From assembly GCF_007845675.1 (NCBI RefSeq), contig NZ_VOBR01000024.1, forward strand, positions 1-64,000: a stretch of DNA of 64,000 bases. The letters are read 5' to 3'. Made by a program: the position numbers and the translations under genes. This document shows, in pieces, positions 1-8,195 of this stretch (position 1 is its first letter; each line of letters begins with the position of its first letter). The notes below the pieces were generated by a model, which worked only from the letters and a program-made list of their open reading frames with translations, had not been told where the DNA came from and did no database searches. The stretch comes from Lentzea tibetensis (GTDB lineage Bacteria > Actinomycetota > Actinomycetes > Mycobacteriales > Pseudonocardiaceae).

Positions 1-108
1 ACCGAGCGCACTGCCGCCCTTGCTCCCTGGCTCGAGTACTACAACACTCGACGCCGCCACAGCGCGCTCGGAGGCTGCCCGCCCATCAGCCGACTGTCAC
101 CAACCTGA
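1..108 (+). mobile_element. IS481-like transposase, C-terminal fragment at window edge
   Basis: The reading frame enters from the left edge and codes for a stretch containing WLEYYNTRRRHSALGG and PPISRL before a stop at 106-108. This is the usual end of the integrase-type catalytic domain (DDE family, after the last catalytic Glu) in IS481-type transposases. Members I know often end in a VTNLM-type tail; here that tail (VTNLMARYT, stop at 123-125) is present but in another frame, so the last codons may carry a small indel. Nothing of the rest of the element is in the window, and no terminal inverted repeat is obvious downstream. Family assignment is from motif memory. Confidence 0.75.
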
Positions 109-121
109 TGGCCAGATACAC

Positions 122-928
122 CTAGGGCGCGACGGCCGCCCATTCGAGGGAGATTTCCCCGAGCCGCCACCGCCGCCGGTCGTCGACGACGGGCCAGCCG
201 CGCGAAGCGAGCAGCCGGACCGACTCCACCCACCGGGCCCGAGGCCCGAACGGTGCGAACGGCGCCGCGGTGGCCCAGCAGGCGTCCAGCTCGGCGAGCA
301 ACGAGTGCACGCGCTCACCCGGCACGTTGCGGTGGATCAACGTCTTCGGCAACCGCTCGGCGAGATCGCCGGGCACGTCGAGATCAGCGGGCAGGCAGGC
401 GAGGGTGAACGTCTGCGGCCCGTCAACCGAGAGCGTCACCCAGCAGCACCGCCGCCCGATCTCGTCGCACGTGCCCTCGACCAGCAACCCACCTGGCGCG
501 AGCCGGGACACCATCGTGTCCCACGCCTCGAAGGCCTGCTCCTCGGTGTACTGCCGCAGCACGTTGAACGCCCGCAACAACACCGGCCGCGCGCCTGCCA
601 GCTCGAAGCCGCCGCGCCGGAAGTCGAGCAGCGGCGGGTCGGCGACGGCCTTGCCCGCGTCGACGCGGTCCTGGTCGATCTCCAGCCCCAGCACGCGCAC
701 GGACGGCAGCACGGCGCGCAGCCGCGCGGCCATCTCGACGGTGGTGATCGGCGACGAGCCGTAGCCGAGGTCGACGACGAGCGGATCGGGGAACGAACCG
801 AGGAACCCAGCCAGCGTGCCCGCCATCCAGCGGTCGACGCGGCGCAGCCGGTTCGGGTTGGTCGTGCCGCGCGTGGGCAGCCCGAGCGCCCGCGCCCGGC
901 CGGCGGCTAGGCGCGGTTTGCGAGCCAT
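122..928 (-). CDS. Class I SAM-dependent methyltransferase
   Basis: A 268-residue protein with a Rossmann-type methyltransferase core: motif I VVDLGYGSSP at residues 51-60 and an acidic residue ending strand 2 in LGLEID at 80-85. The substrate cannot be told from sequence. The start was set at the ATG at 926-928 because the protein then begins MARKPRLAAGRARALGL and the extension further upstream is antisense to the preceding gene. It overlaps the end of the DUF2505 gene by 22 bp, so the two are probably co-transcribed. It faces the transposase fragment tail to tail with 13 bp between them. Confidence 0.8.
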   Translation of the reverse strand: MARKPRLAAGRARALGLPTRGTTNPNRLRRVDRWMAGTLAGFLGSFPDPLVVDLGYGSSPITTVEMAARLRAVLPSVRVLGLEIDQDRVDAGKAVADPPLLDFRRGGFELAGARPVLLRAFNVLRQYTEEQAFEAWDTMVSRLAPGGLLVEGTCDEIGRRCCWVTLSVDGPQTFTLACLPADLDVPGDLAERLPKTLIHRNVPGERVHSLLAELDACWATAAPFAPFGPRARWVESVRLLASRGWPVVDDRRRWRLGEISLEWAAVAP

Positions 929-1401
929 TCCGACGTGAACTCGCTCTCCTTGTCGAGCAGCACGATCACCTGCTCGGCGATGACCTTCTCCAGCTTGCCG
1001 CCCATCAGCGGGATGCTGACCTTGACCTGGCCGTCCAGCACGAGCTTGCTGCCGGAGCCGTTGGCGACGAGCGAGAACGTGCCGTCCAGCCGTCCGGGCA
1101 CGCCGTTGAGCGTGACCTCGACGGTGCCGGTGTGCCCGGCCTCGGTCCACGACTCGACGCGCTGGATCACCAGGTCGCCGCCGAGCAGGCTCTTCGCCAT
1201 CGACGGCAGGTGCTCCGCGGGCACGCCCTGCTTGAGCTGGTAGGAAGTCTTGCCTCCGCCGCTCGAGTACGTCACGAGCTCGGCGTTGTTGCCGCCGATG
1301 GCGGCCAGACGGTCCCGCAGGTACGTCTCGTCGACCATCGCGCCGAAGACCAATTCGGCCGAATGGGGCGACGTGGTGTGGTGCTCGATGCGGCGTGCCA
1401 T
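907..1401 (-). CDS. DUF2505 family protein (SRPBCC-like fold)
   Basis: A 164-residue protein with no signal peptide. The pattern of a START/SRPBCC barrel is visible: N-terminal MARRIEHHTTSPHSAELVF, central strands with VTLNGVPGRLDGTF, and a C-terminal amphipathic helix. Members of DUF2505 are found beside murB in actinobacteria, including, as I recall, Rv0481c next to murB of M. tuberculosis. The function is unknown; a small hydrophobic ligand is only an inference from the fold. The gene is divergent from murB with 25 bp between start codons. A TAGCCT box lies 7 nt upstream of the ATG, suggesting a leaderless transcript. Confidence 0.8.
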   Translation of the reverse strand: MARRIEHHTTSPHSAELVFGAMVDETYLRDRLAAIGGNNAELVTYSSGGGKTSYQLKQGVPAEHLPSMAKSLLGGDLVIQRVESWTEAGHTGTVEVTLNGVPGRLDGTFSLVANGSGSKLVLDGQVKVSIPLMGGKLEKVIAEQVIVLLDKESEFTSEWLANRA

Positions 1402-1408
1402 GTCGCGG

Positions 1409-1418
1409 AGGCTACCGT
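1409..1418. promoter_or_regulatory. Overlapping divergent -10 boxes (DUF2505 / murB)
   Basis: On the minus strand TAGCCT (1409-1414) lies 7 nt before the DUF2505 ATG. On the plus strand TACCGT (1413-1418) lies 8 nt before the murB GTG. The two boxes share two bases, so the promoters should exclude each other. No clear -35 element was seen for either. Confidence 0.5.
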
Positions 1419-1426
1419 TGACGGTC

Positions 1427-2497
1427 GTGACCACCACGCAGTCCGTGCCTCTCGGCGAGCGCACCACGCTCCGGCTCGGTGGACCGGCCGCGCGGTTCGT
1501 CCACGCCACCACCGCAGCTGAGCTGGTCGAAGCCGTGCGAACAGCCGACGCCTCCACCGAACCCGTGCTGCTGCTCGGCGGCGGCTCGAACCTGGTGGTG
1601 GCCGACAGAGGTTTCGACGGCACCGTCGTCCACGTGGCGACGAAGGGCTGGCGCGCGGACCCGCTGGGTGGCGGCATCGTGCAGTTCACCGTCGAGGCGG
1701 GCGAGGACTGGGACGGCGTCGTCGCCGAAGCCGTCGCGCAGGGCCTGGGTGGCCTGGAGTGCCTGTCCGGCATCCCCGGACTGGTCGGCGCGACCCCGGT
1801 GCAGAACGTCGGCGCGTACGGCGTCGAGATCGCCCAGGTGCTCACGTCCGTCGACCTGCTCGACCGGCGCAGCGGCAAGGTGCACCAGGTGCCCGCCGCG
1901 AAGCTCGGACTCGCCTACCGCACCAGCGTTCTGAAGGGCACCGACCAGGCGGTCGTGCTGCGCACCAGGTTCGCGCTGACGGCCGGTGGGATGTCCGCCC
2001 CGATCCGCTACGCCGAGCTGGCCCGCACGCTGGGCGTCGACCAGGGCGAGCGGGTGCCCGCGGACGCGGCCCGCAAGGCCGTGCTGGAACTGCGGCGCGG
2101 CAAGGGGATGGTGCTCGACTCCGCGGACCACGACACGTGGAGCGCCGGCTCGTTCTTCACGAACCCGATCATCGACGACGCGACGTTCACCGGCGTGCTC
2201 ATCCGGATCGCCCAGGTGCTCGGCTCGGACGTCGACGTGCCGACCTACCCGGCCGGTCAGGGACACCGCAAGCTCTCCGCCGCGTGGCTCATCGAGCGCG
2301 CCGGCTTCCGCAAGGGGCACGTGGGACCTGGCGGGCGAGTGGCGCTGTCGAGCAAGCACACCCTGGCTTTGACGAATCGCGGTGGCGCGACGACAGAGGA
2401 CCTGCTCGACCTCGCCCGCGAGGTCCGTGACGGGGTACGTGCGGCGTTCGGTGTCGAGCTGCACCCCGAGCCGGTGTTCATCGGCTGTTCACTCTGA
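1427..2497 (+). CDS. murB: UDP-N-acetylenolpyruvoylglucosamine reductase MurB
   Basis: FAD-dependent cytoplasmic enzyme that reduces UDP-GlcNAc-enolpyruvate to UDP-MurNAc with NADPH, the second committed step of peptidoglycan synthesis. The 356-residue protein has the FAD-binding motif LLLGGGSNLVVAD near residues 48-60, the SGIPGLVGATPVQNVGAYG segment near 115-135, the catalytic serine region SAGSFFTNP near 238, and the conserved Glu of EPVFIG at the C-terminus. All hallmark residues are present. The GTG at 1427 gives the usual short N-terminus (VTTTQSVPLGERTTLRLGG); longer starts run into the divergent gene. The pairing with an L,D-transpeptidase gene downstream matches the mycobacterial order. 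Confidence 0.95.
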   Translation: MTTTQSVPLGERTTLRLGGPAARFVHATTAAELVEAVRTADASTEPVLLLGGGSNLVVADRGFDGTVVHVATKGWRADPLGGGIVQFTVEAGEDWDGVVAEAVAQGLGGLECLSGIPGLVGATPVQNVGAYGVEIAQVLTSVDLLDRRSGKVHQVPAAKLGLAYRTSVLKGTDQAVVLRTRFALTAGGMSAPIRYAELARTLGVDQGERVPADAARKAVLELRRGKGMVLDSADHDTWSAGSFFTNPIIDDATFTGVLIRIAQVLGSDVDVPTYPAGQGHRKLSAAWLIERAGFRKGHVGPGGRVALSSKHTLALTNRGGATTEDLLDLAREVRDGVRAAFGVELHPEPVFIGCSL

Positions 2498-2578
2498 ACG
2501 GCCGAACGGGTGACTCCATGTGACCAATTGCCTACGAACCGTGTTTCATGGTGGTAGAAGGATGTCACGGAGGTCGCC

Positions 2579-3598
2579 ATGGCCTACCTCGATGAGCACG
2601 AGCGGGCCGTAATCAGGCCGATCAAGCGCATGGTCGAGGACGAGTTCCTGTCCCGGCCCGGCGTGATCGGTGTCGACATCGGCGAGAAGTTCACCGGTGG
2701 CCGTCCGACGGGACGGGCGGCGATCGTCGTCTACGTGTGCGCGAAGGGCTCCCACCACCCGCAGCAGATCCCCGCCTCGGTCGAGGGGATCCCGACTGAC
2801 ATCGTCGCCGAGAGCATCGTGCTGCACCGCGCGCTGCTGTCGCCGGACGAGCACCAACCTGTTGTCGCGGAGCGGCACGCGGTGCTGCGCGGGGGCATCA
2901 GCATCGGCCCGTCGCGCGCGGTGCGCGTGGTGCCGCCGGACGTCTCGGTGCCCGGCGACTACGTCATCGTCGGCACGCTGGGCGCGCTCGTCGTGTCGCG
3001 CACCGAGAAGCTGGTGATGGGGCTGACCAACTTCCACGTCGGCTGCGTCGACGACGCGTGGATGGTCGGCGACCGGATGGTCCACCCGTCCAGAGTGGAC
3101 GGTGGTGTGCAGAACCTCGACGACGTCGGCGAGCTGAACCGCGCCGCGCTGTCGGGGTCGGTCAACGCGGCTGCCGTGCTTCTCGACCCACAGCGCCCCT
3201 GCCGGGCCGAGATTCTCGACATCGGTGCGGTCACCGGAAGTGCTCCCGCTCCCGTGGGCACCCCGGTGCGCAAACGCGGCCGCACCACCGCGTTGACGCA
3301 CGGCGTCGTCGTGTCCGGCGACGCGACGATCGCCGTCGACTTCGGCGACGGCATCGGCGTGCGCAAGCTGCGCGACCAGCTGCGGATCGAGTCGTGCGCG
3401 GGCCGCTTCGGCGACCACGGCGACTCGGGCTCGGTGCTGGTGGACGTGGAGAACCGGGTGGTGGGCCTCTACTGCGCGGGCACCGCGTCCGGGTCGACGG
3501 GGTTCGCGAACCCCATCGACCGCGTGCTGGACCAGCTCGACGTGGACGTGCTCACTCCCGATGTGCCCGAGTCGCGGAAGCCTGAGCCCGCGGCTTGA
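2579..3598 (+). CDS. Trypsin-like serine protease, apparently cytoplasmic
   Basis: A 339-residue protein with two recognisable halves: an N-terminal domain (about 1-125; PGVIGVDIGEKFTGG and IVVYV) and a chymotrypsin-like domain. The histidine is in TNFHVG (about residue 153) and the nucleophile in GDHGDSGSVL (about Ser283), followed by the TGFANPIDRVL end typical of trypsin-like folds. There is no signal peptide or membrane segment, so an intracellular role is likely. The layout resembles the Nal1-like trypsin proteases known from plants and bacteria, but that is a tentative match. An RBS (GGAGG) precedes the ATG by 5-6 nt. The 3' end overlaps the SDR gene on the other strand by 47 bp. Confidence 0.75.
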   Translation: MAYLDEHERAVIRPIKRMVEDEFLSRPGVIGVDIGEKFTGGRPTGRAAIVVYVCAKGSHHPQQIPASVEGIPTDIVAESIVLHRALLSPDEHQPVVAERHAVLRGGISIGPSRAVRVVPPDVSVPGDYVIVGTLGALVVSRTEKLVMGLTNFHVGCVDDAWMVGDRMVHPSRVDGGVQNLDDVGELNRAALSGSVNAAAVLLDPQRPCRAEILDIGAVTGSAPAPVGTPVRKRGRTTALTHGVVVSGDATIAVDFGDGIGVRKLRDQLRIESCAGRFGDHGDSGSVLVDVENRVVGLYCAGTASGSTGFANPIDRVLDQLDVDVLTPDVPESRKPEPAA

Positions 3599-4283
3599 GC
3601 ACGATCGAGTCGAGGTTGACGTGTGCGGGCCGGGTGACCGCGAACGCGATCACGTCCGCCACGTCGTCCGCGGTGAGCGGCTGGATGCCCTCGTAGACCT
3701 TGGCCGCGCGCTCGGCGTCGCCGTCGAAGCGGTTGACCGAGAAGTCCGTCTCGACCATGCCCGGCAGGATCTCGGTGACCCGCACCGGCTTGCCCAGCAG
3801 CTCACCCCGCAGCGTGCGGTGCAGCGCGCTCTGCGCGTGCTTGGCGGACGTGTAGCCGGAGCCGTTGTCGTAGGCCTCGAACGCGGCGATGGACGTCACC
3901 GTGACGACGTGCCCGTCACCGGAGGCGATCAGCTTCGGCAGCAGCGCCTTGGTGACCTTGAGCGTGCCGAGGACGTTCGTCTCCCACATCCACCGCCACT
4001 CCTCCTCGTCGCCGTCCGCGACGGTCGAGAGGCCGCGAGCGCCGCCCGCGTTGTTGACGAGGACGTTCGCGGCCGGGATCTCGTCGGCGAACGCGGTCAC
4101 CGACGCGGTGTCCGTGACGTCCAACTCGATCGCGGTCCCGTCGATCTCCTTCGCGATAACGTTGAGGCGGTCCAGTCGGCGTGCCCCCAGCACGACGTGG
4201 AACCCCTTGGCGGCGAGATGCCGCGCGGTGGCTTCGCCGATGCCCGCGCTTGCTCCGGTCACAACTGCGACAGGTCGATTCAC
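3552..4283 (-). CDS. Short-chain dehydrogenase/reductase
   Basis: A 243-residue classical SDR using NAD(P)H. The cofactor motif TGASAGIG is at residues 9-16, NNAG at 77-80, the catalytic serine in TVTSIAAF at 131, and the YTSAK pair (Tyr144, Lys148) is intact. The substrate is not predictable. It corresponds in position to the SDR gene beside murB in M. tuberculosis (Rv0484c, from memory). The GTG at 4283 was chosen because the protein then starts VNRPVAVVTGASAGIG and because a TACGAT box lies 7 nt upstream, fitting a leaderless message. It overlaps the serine protease gene tail to tail. Confidence 0.92.
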   Translation of the reverse strand: MNRPVAVVTGASAGIGEATARHLAAKGFHVVLGARRLDRLNVIAKEIDGTAIELDVTDTASVTAFADEIPAANVLVNNAGGARGLSTVADGDEEEWRWMWETNVLGTLKVTKALLPKLIASGDGHVVTVTSIAAFEAYDNGSGYTSAKHAQSALHRTLRGELLGKPVRVTEILPGMVETDFSVNRFDGDAERAAKVYEGIQPLTADDVADVIAFAVTRPAHVNLDSIVLKPRAQASATRAHRE

Positions 4284-4290
4284 ATCGTCG

Positions 4291-4296
4291 ATCGTA
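4291..4296 (-). promoter_or_regulatory. -10 box of the SDR gene (leaderless type)
   Basis: On the minus strand TACGAT is followed by 7 nt and then the GTG start codon. This is the TAnnnT arrangement seen before many genes here. No -35 element was identified. Confidence 0.45.
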
Positions 4297-4372
4297 GGCT
4301 TTGTTGATGTGTGACCGACGTCACTCGCACCGGGGCGGTGGTCTGGACGTCCTCTTAGTTGGAGGTCTAACC

Positions 4373-5512
4373 GTGAAACGAACCCTGGGTGCACTGCTCG
4401 TCGGGCTGGTCCTGCTGACCGGCTGCGCGAGTGTGGAGTCCGGCACCCCGAAGGTGGACAGCACGCTACCCACCGCGAAGGTCACCACGGAGCCCGCGGA
4501 CGGCGCGAAGGACGTCGCCGTGACCGCGCCCGTGCAGGTGACCGTCACGGACGGCACGATCGAGTCCGTCGCGTTGAAGTCGCCGGAGGGCAAGGACGTC
4601 GCGGGCAAGGTCACCGAGGACAAGAAGGGCTGGACCTCGACCGAGCCGCTCGGCTTCGGCAAGACCTACACCTACTCCGGCAAGGTCACCGGTACCGACG
4701 GCAAGTCCGTCGAGATCAAGGGCTCGTTCGGCACGCTGGCGCCTGGTTCGCAGACCCGCGCGACGCTGTTCCCGAGCGACGACCAGACCGTCGGCATCGC
4801 CGTCCCGATCATGGTCAAGTTCGAGGCGCCGGTGCAGGACAAGGCGACCGTCGAGAAGGCGCTGAAGGTCACCAACTCGGCGAACGTCGAGGGCACCTGG
4901 GCCTGGCTGACCGACCAGGAGGTGCACTTCCGGCCGGAGAAGTACTGGCCGGCGAACACCAAGGTCAAGGTCGAGGCGAAGCTCTACGGCGTCAACTACG
5001 GCGGCGGTGCGTTCGGCAAGGCCGACGTGACCAGCGACTTCACCATCGGCCGCAGCCAGATCGTGAAGATCGACAACCCGACCCACCGGCTCGTCGTGAT
5101 CCGCGACGGCAAGGAGGCCGCGTCCTACCCGGCGTCGTTCGGCAAGGACGCCGACCCGGAGCTGACCACGCCGAACGGCACGTTCGTCGTGATGGCGAAG
5201 AACGACACCTTCAGCTTCGACAACCCGCGCTACGGCTACACCAACGTCGTCAAGAAGTGGGCCGTGCGGTTCTCCAACCACGGCGAGTTCATCCACGAGA
5301 ACAACGACAACGCCGGCAACATCGGCAGCAACAACACCTCGCACGGGTGCGCCAACCTGCTGGAAGCCGATGCCAAGGCGTACTACGACTCGGCGATGAT
5401 CGGCGACCCGGTCGAGGTCACCGGCTCCATCACCACGCTGCCCGCCCAGTTCGACTGGTACGACTGGCAGATCCCGTGGGCCCAGTGGAAGTCGAAGTCC
5501 GCGGTCAAGTAG
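4373..5512 (+). CDS. L,D-transpeptidase lipoprotein (LdtMt5-like)
   Basis: A 379-residue lipoprotein that would make 3-3 cross-links in peptidoglycan on the outer face of the membrane. The N-terminus is a lipoprotein signal peptide ending in the lipobox LLTGC (Cys18). Two Ig-like domains follow (about 35-230), then the YkuD catalytic domain with the histidine in EFIHEN and the nucleophile in SHGCANL (Cys326). The third motif residue is Ala, a variant of the usual SHGCxN. The GTG at 4373 follows an AGTTGGAGG RBS and starts directly at the signal peptide. It occupies the place of Rv0483 (LdtMt5) next to murB and an SDR gene. A terminator hairpin follows immediately. Confidence 0.92.
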   Translation: MKRTLGALLVGLVLLTGCASVESGTPKVDSTLPTAKVTTEPADGAKDVAVTAPVQVTVTDGTIESVALKSPEGKDVAGKVTEDKKGWTSTEPLGFGKTYTYSGKVTGTDGKSVEIKGSFGTLAPGSQTRATLFPSDDQTVGIAVPIMVKFEAPVQDKATVEKALKVTNSANVEGTWAWLTDQEVHFRPEKYWPANTKVKVEAKLYGVNYGGGAFGKADVTSDFTIGRSQIVKIDNPTHRLVVIRDGKEAASYPASFGKDADPELTTPNGTFVVMAKNDTFSFDNPRYGYTNVVKKWAVRFSNHGEFIHENNDNAGNIGSNNTSHGCANLLEADAKAYYDSAMIGDPVEVTGSITTLPAQFDWYDWQIPWAQWKSKSAVK

Positions 5513-5524
5513 CCCAACTTCGCG

Positions 5525-5561
5525 AAGATCCCCTTCGGCCGGCGCGGCCGGAGGGGATCTT
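5525..5561 (+). terminator. Rho-independent type terminator after the L,D-transpeptidase
   Basis: AAGATCCCC at 5525-5533 pairs with GGGGATCTT at 5553-5561, with further GC-rich pairing inside, followed by TTTC. It ends the transpeptidase transcript 12 bp after the stop codon. Confidence 0.75.
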
Positions 5562-5569
5562 TCTGCGTC

Positions 5570-6145
5570 ATGGGTTGGTACACGAGTGGTCCCGACGGGC
5601 TCCGGTACAGGTCGGGTGACGTCTTCGCGGTGGCGGCGGCGAGCGGGCTCGGCACGTTGTGGGTGACGCCGTGGGTCGGTGCGGTGGACGCCGACGGCGA
5701 GCCGGTCGAGATCGAGGGCCTCATGCTGCTCGGCGACGTCCAGCAGGGCGTCGAACGAGCGGGACTGCCGTGGGAGCGCGTGGAGCTCGACGGTGACCGG
5801 ATGCGAGTGCCGTTGGACGTCGACGTGGCTGACCTGCTGGACGAGCTGTCCTACCAGCTCTCCTCGTACTCCAGGTCGGTGCGCCGGGTGCTGGCTGACG
5901 CCGTCCGGCGACCGCTCGAAGTCGCGGAGCTGTCCGTGCGGATCGAGGCCGAGTGGGGTGTCCCGCCGGAGGGGTACCCGGACCTCGAGGCGTGGCTCGA
6001 CGAGCCGTCCGAGCAGGACCGGCCGCGTGATCTGGCGGCCGCGGGACTGGCGCACGCCCTGCGATCCGGCGAGGAGCTCTTGTTGCACATGCCGAGCGAC
6101 GTGCTGGAGGTCGTGGCCTGGAACCGCGACGAGGACGACGACTAG
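5570..6145 (+). CDS. Hypothetical acidic cytoplasmic protein
   Basis: A 191-residue protein I do not recognise. It has no signal peptide, no membrane segment and no cysteine motif. The first half is mixed alpha/beta with short tryptophan-containing segments (GTLWVTPWVG); the second half is helical and acidic, ending NRDEDDD. It begins 9 bp after a terminator and ends just before the alpha/beta hydrolase-mshA operon, so it is probably its own unit or the first gene of that unit. Base composition matches the neighbours. The ATG at 5570 has no strong RBS; an internal start is possible. Confidence 0.6.
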   Translation: MGWYTSGPDGLRYRSGDVFAVAAASGLGTLWVTPWVGAVDADGEPVEIEGLMLLGDVQQGVERAGLPWERVELDGDRMRVPLDVDVADLLDELSYQLSSYSRSVRRVLADAVRRPLEVAELSVRIEAEWGVPPEGYPDLEAWLDEPSEQDRPRDLAAAGLAHALRSGEELLLHMPSDVLEVVAWNRDEDDD

Positions 6146-6150
6146 GGAAT

Positions 6151-6166
6151 GTGCGCACGTGCGCAC
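6151..6166. promoter_or_regulatory. 16-bp perfect palindrome before the hydrolase-mshA operon
   Basis: GTGCGCACGTGCGCAC reads the same on both strands. It lies between the stop codon of the upstream gene and the most likely start of the hydrolase gene, where an operator would be expected. No regulator is identified. Confidence 0.45.
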
Positions 6167-6180
6167 TCGTTGATCCGAGA

Positions 6181-6945
6181 GTGCAGCTGACACACGTGAC
6201 GTCGGCCGGTGGGGGACAGCTGGCCGTCCGTGAGGCAGGCCCGACAGAAGCCCCGCCGGTGGTGCTGATCCACGGCTGGGCCCAGTCGGGCGCCGTCTGG
6301 GATCTCCCGGACTTCCACACCTACGCCGTCGACCTGCGCGGACACGGCCTGTCCGACGACTTCGGCGACTACCGCGACTCCGCGCAGTGGGCGGCTGATC
6401 TGAAGGCCGTCCTCGACCACACCGGCCCGGCCACGGTCGTCGGCTGGTCGTACGGCGGCCTGGTCATCACCGACTACCTGCGCGTTCACGGCACCCGGAA
6501 CATCACGGGCCTGGTCCTCGTCGGCGCCATCACCGAGATCGGCCGCGACCGTCCGGGTGGCGCGACCGGGCCGGTCATGCGGGCCGCGCTGCCCGCCGCC
6601 ATCGAGGACGACGACGCGATGCGCGAGTTCCAGGCGAAGCTCGCGCCCCACCTGCCAGTTGAGACGGTCGGACAGCTCACAGCGACCGCGCTGAAAGTTC
6701 CACCTAGAGTTCGAGGCGAGCTGTTCCGCAGGGACGTGAACAGCGCCGACGTGCTCGCCGCCGTCGACGTGCCGACGCTCGTCGTCCACGGCAAGTCGGA
6801 CGAGGTGGTCGCGCCTTCCGCCGCCGACTACGCGCTGGCCAACATCCCCGGAGCCCAGGTGAGCTGGTACGACGACACCGCGCACGCGCCGTTCCTCGAA
6901 CGGCCCGCGGAGTTCGCGCGCGACCTCGCGAGGATCGCCCGGTGA
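6181..6945 (+). CDS. Alpha/beta hydrolase
   Basis: A 254-residue alpha/beta-hydrolase with all three catalytic positions: the nucleophile elbow GWSYGG (Ser90), an acid in HGKSDEVV and the histidine in [10 protein letters not shown] near the C-terminus, plus the oxyanion HGW at 31-33. The substrate is unknown; esterase or haloperoxidase-like chemistry would fit. The start is uncertain: GTG codons at 6151, 6181 and 6196 are in frame, and 6151 lies inside a palindrome, so 6181 is preferred. The stop codon overlaps the mshA GTG by 4 bp, implying translational coupling with mycothiol synthesis. Confidence 0.85.
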   Translation: MQLTHVTSAGGGQLAVREAGPTEAPPVVLIHGWAQSGAVWDLPDFHTYAVDLRGHGLSDDFGDYRDSAQWAADLKAVLDHTGPATVVGWSYGGLVITDYLRVHGTRNITGLVLVGAITEIGRDRPGGATGPVMRAALPAAIEDDDAMREFQAKLAPHLPVETVGQLTATALKVPPRVRGELFRRDVNSADVLAAVDVPTLVVHGKSDEVVAPSAADYALANIPGAQVSWYDDTAHAPFLERPAEFARDLARIAR

Positions 6946-8195
6946 AGCGCGTCGCGGTGCTGAGCGTCCACACGTCGCCGCTCGAGCAGCCCGGCACTGG
7001 CGACGCGGGCGGCATGAACGTCTACATCGTGCAGACGGCCACGCGCATGGCGCAGCGGGGCGTCGAGGTCGAGATCTTCACCAGGGCCACGTCGTCCGAC
7101 CTGCCGCCGGTCGCCGAGCTGGCGCCGGGCGTGCACGTGCGGCACGTCGTCGCCGGGCCGTTCGAGGGCCTCGGCAAGGAGGAGCTGCCCGGCCAGCTCT
7201 GCGCGTTCACCGCGGGCGTCTTGCGCGCCGAGGCGCACCACGAGCCGGGCTACTACGACGCGATCCACTCGCACTACTGGCTGTCCGGCCAGGTCGGCTG
7301 GCTCGCCCGCGAACGCTGGGGCGTGCCGCTCGTGCACACCGCCCACACGCTCGCCAAGGTCAAGAACGCCGCGCTCGCCGATGGCGACACCCCGGAGCCG
7401 CGCATGCGGGTCATCGGCGAGGAGCAGGTCGTCGCCGAGTCGGACCGGCTCGTCGCGAACACCGACGTCGAGGCGACCGAGCTGATCAAGCTGTACGACG
7501 CCGACCCGGCGAAGGTGCTGGTCGTCCCGCCCGGCGTCGACCTCGAACGCTTCACACCCGGCAGCCGCTCGAAGGCACGCGCGCGCTTCGGCCTCGCCGA
7601 GGACGCCGTGGTGCTCGCGTTCGTCGGCCGCATCCAGCCGTTGAAGGCGCCGGACGTGCTGCTGCGCGCGGCCGCCGAGCTGCTGGTGCGCGACCCCGGT
7701 CTGCGCGGCAGGCTGGTGGTGCTGGTCGTGGGCGGACCGTCCGGGACGGGACTGGAGCAGCCGAAGGCGCTCGAGGAGCTGGCCGGGCAGCTCGGCATCG
7801 CCGACGTCGTGCGCTTCCTGCCGCCGCAGCCCGGCGACGCGCTGGCGCAGGTGTACCGCGCGGCGGACCTGGTCGCCGTGCCGTCGTACAACGAGTCGTT
7901 CGGCCTGGTGGCGCTGGAAGCGCAGGCGTGCGGGACACCGGTCGTCGCCGCTGCCGTCGGTGGCCTGCCGGTGGCCGTGCACGACGGTGTGTCCGGCGCG
8001 CTCGTCGACGGGCACGACCCGGCCGAGTGGGCCGCGGCGCTGGGTCGTCTCGCGCTGAACCCCGCCTATCGGGAGACGCTGGCGGGCAACGCGGTCGGGC
8101 ATGCGCGACGCTTCTCCTGGGACCGCACGACTGATTCCCTGCTCACCGGGTACCAGGAAGCGGCAGAAGCGTTCCGCAGGGAGGTCTTCGCTTGA
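6942..8195 (+). CDS. mshA: D-inositol-3-phosphate glycosyltransferase MshA
   Basis: GT4-family enzyme joining GlcNAc from UDP-GlcNAc to 1L-myo-inositol 1-phosphate, the first step of mycothiol synthesis in the cytoplasm. The 417-residue protein starts [18 protein letters not shown] and has [10 protein letters not shown], the loop typical of MshA, the nucleotide-binding [15 protein letters not shown] region, and the C-terminal EX7E-type motif in [20 protein letters not shown]. Length matches the family. It overlaps the hydrolase upstream and the YbjN-type gene downstream by 4 bp each. The neighbourhood mshA - YbjN - gpm - senX3 is conserved with mycobacteria. Confidence 0.95.
   Translation: MKRVAVLSVHTSPLEQPGTGDAGGMNVYIVQTATRMAQRGVEVEIFTRATSSDLPPVAELAPGVHVRHVVAGPFEGLGKEELPGQLCAFTAGVLRAEAHHEPGYYDAIHSHYWLSGQVGWLARERWGVPLVHTAHTLAKVKNAALADGDTPEPRMRVIGEEQVVAESDRLVANTDVEATELIKLYDADPAKVLVVPPGVDLERFTPGSRSKARARFGLAEDAVVLAFVGRIQPLKAPDVLLRAAAELLVRDPGLRGRLVVLVVGGPSGTGLEQPKALEELAGQLGIADVVRFLPPQPGDALAQVYRAADLVAVPSYNESFGLVALEAQACGTPVVAAAVGGLPVAVHDGVSGALVDGHDPAEWAAALGRLALNPAYRETLAGNAVGHARRFSWDRTTDSLLTGYQEAAEAFRREVFA

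Noticed and set aside
4466-6193. 575-codon minus-strand open frame
   Set aside because: Antisense to the L,D-transpeptidase and the hypothetical gene at 5570; the composition is that of a shadow frame and it crosses a terminator.
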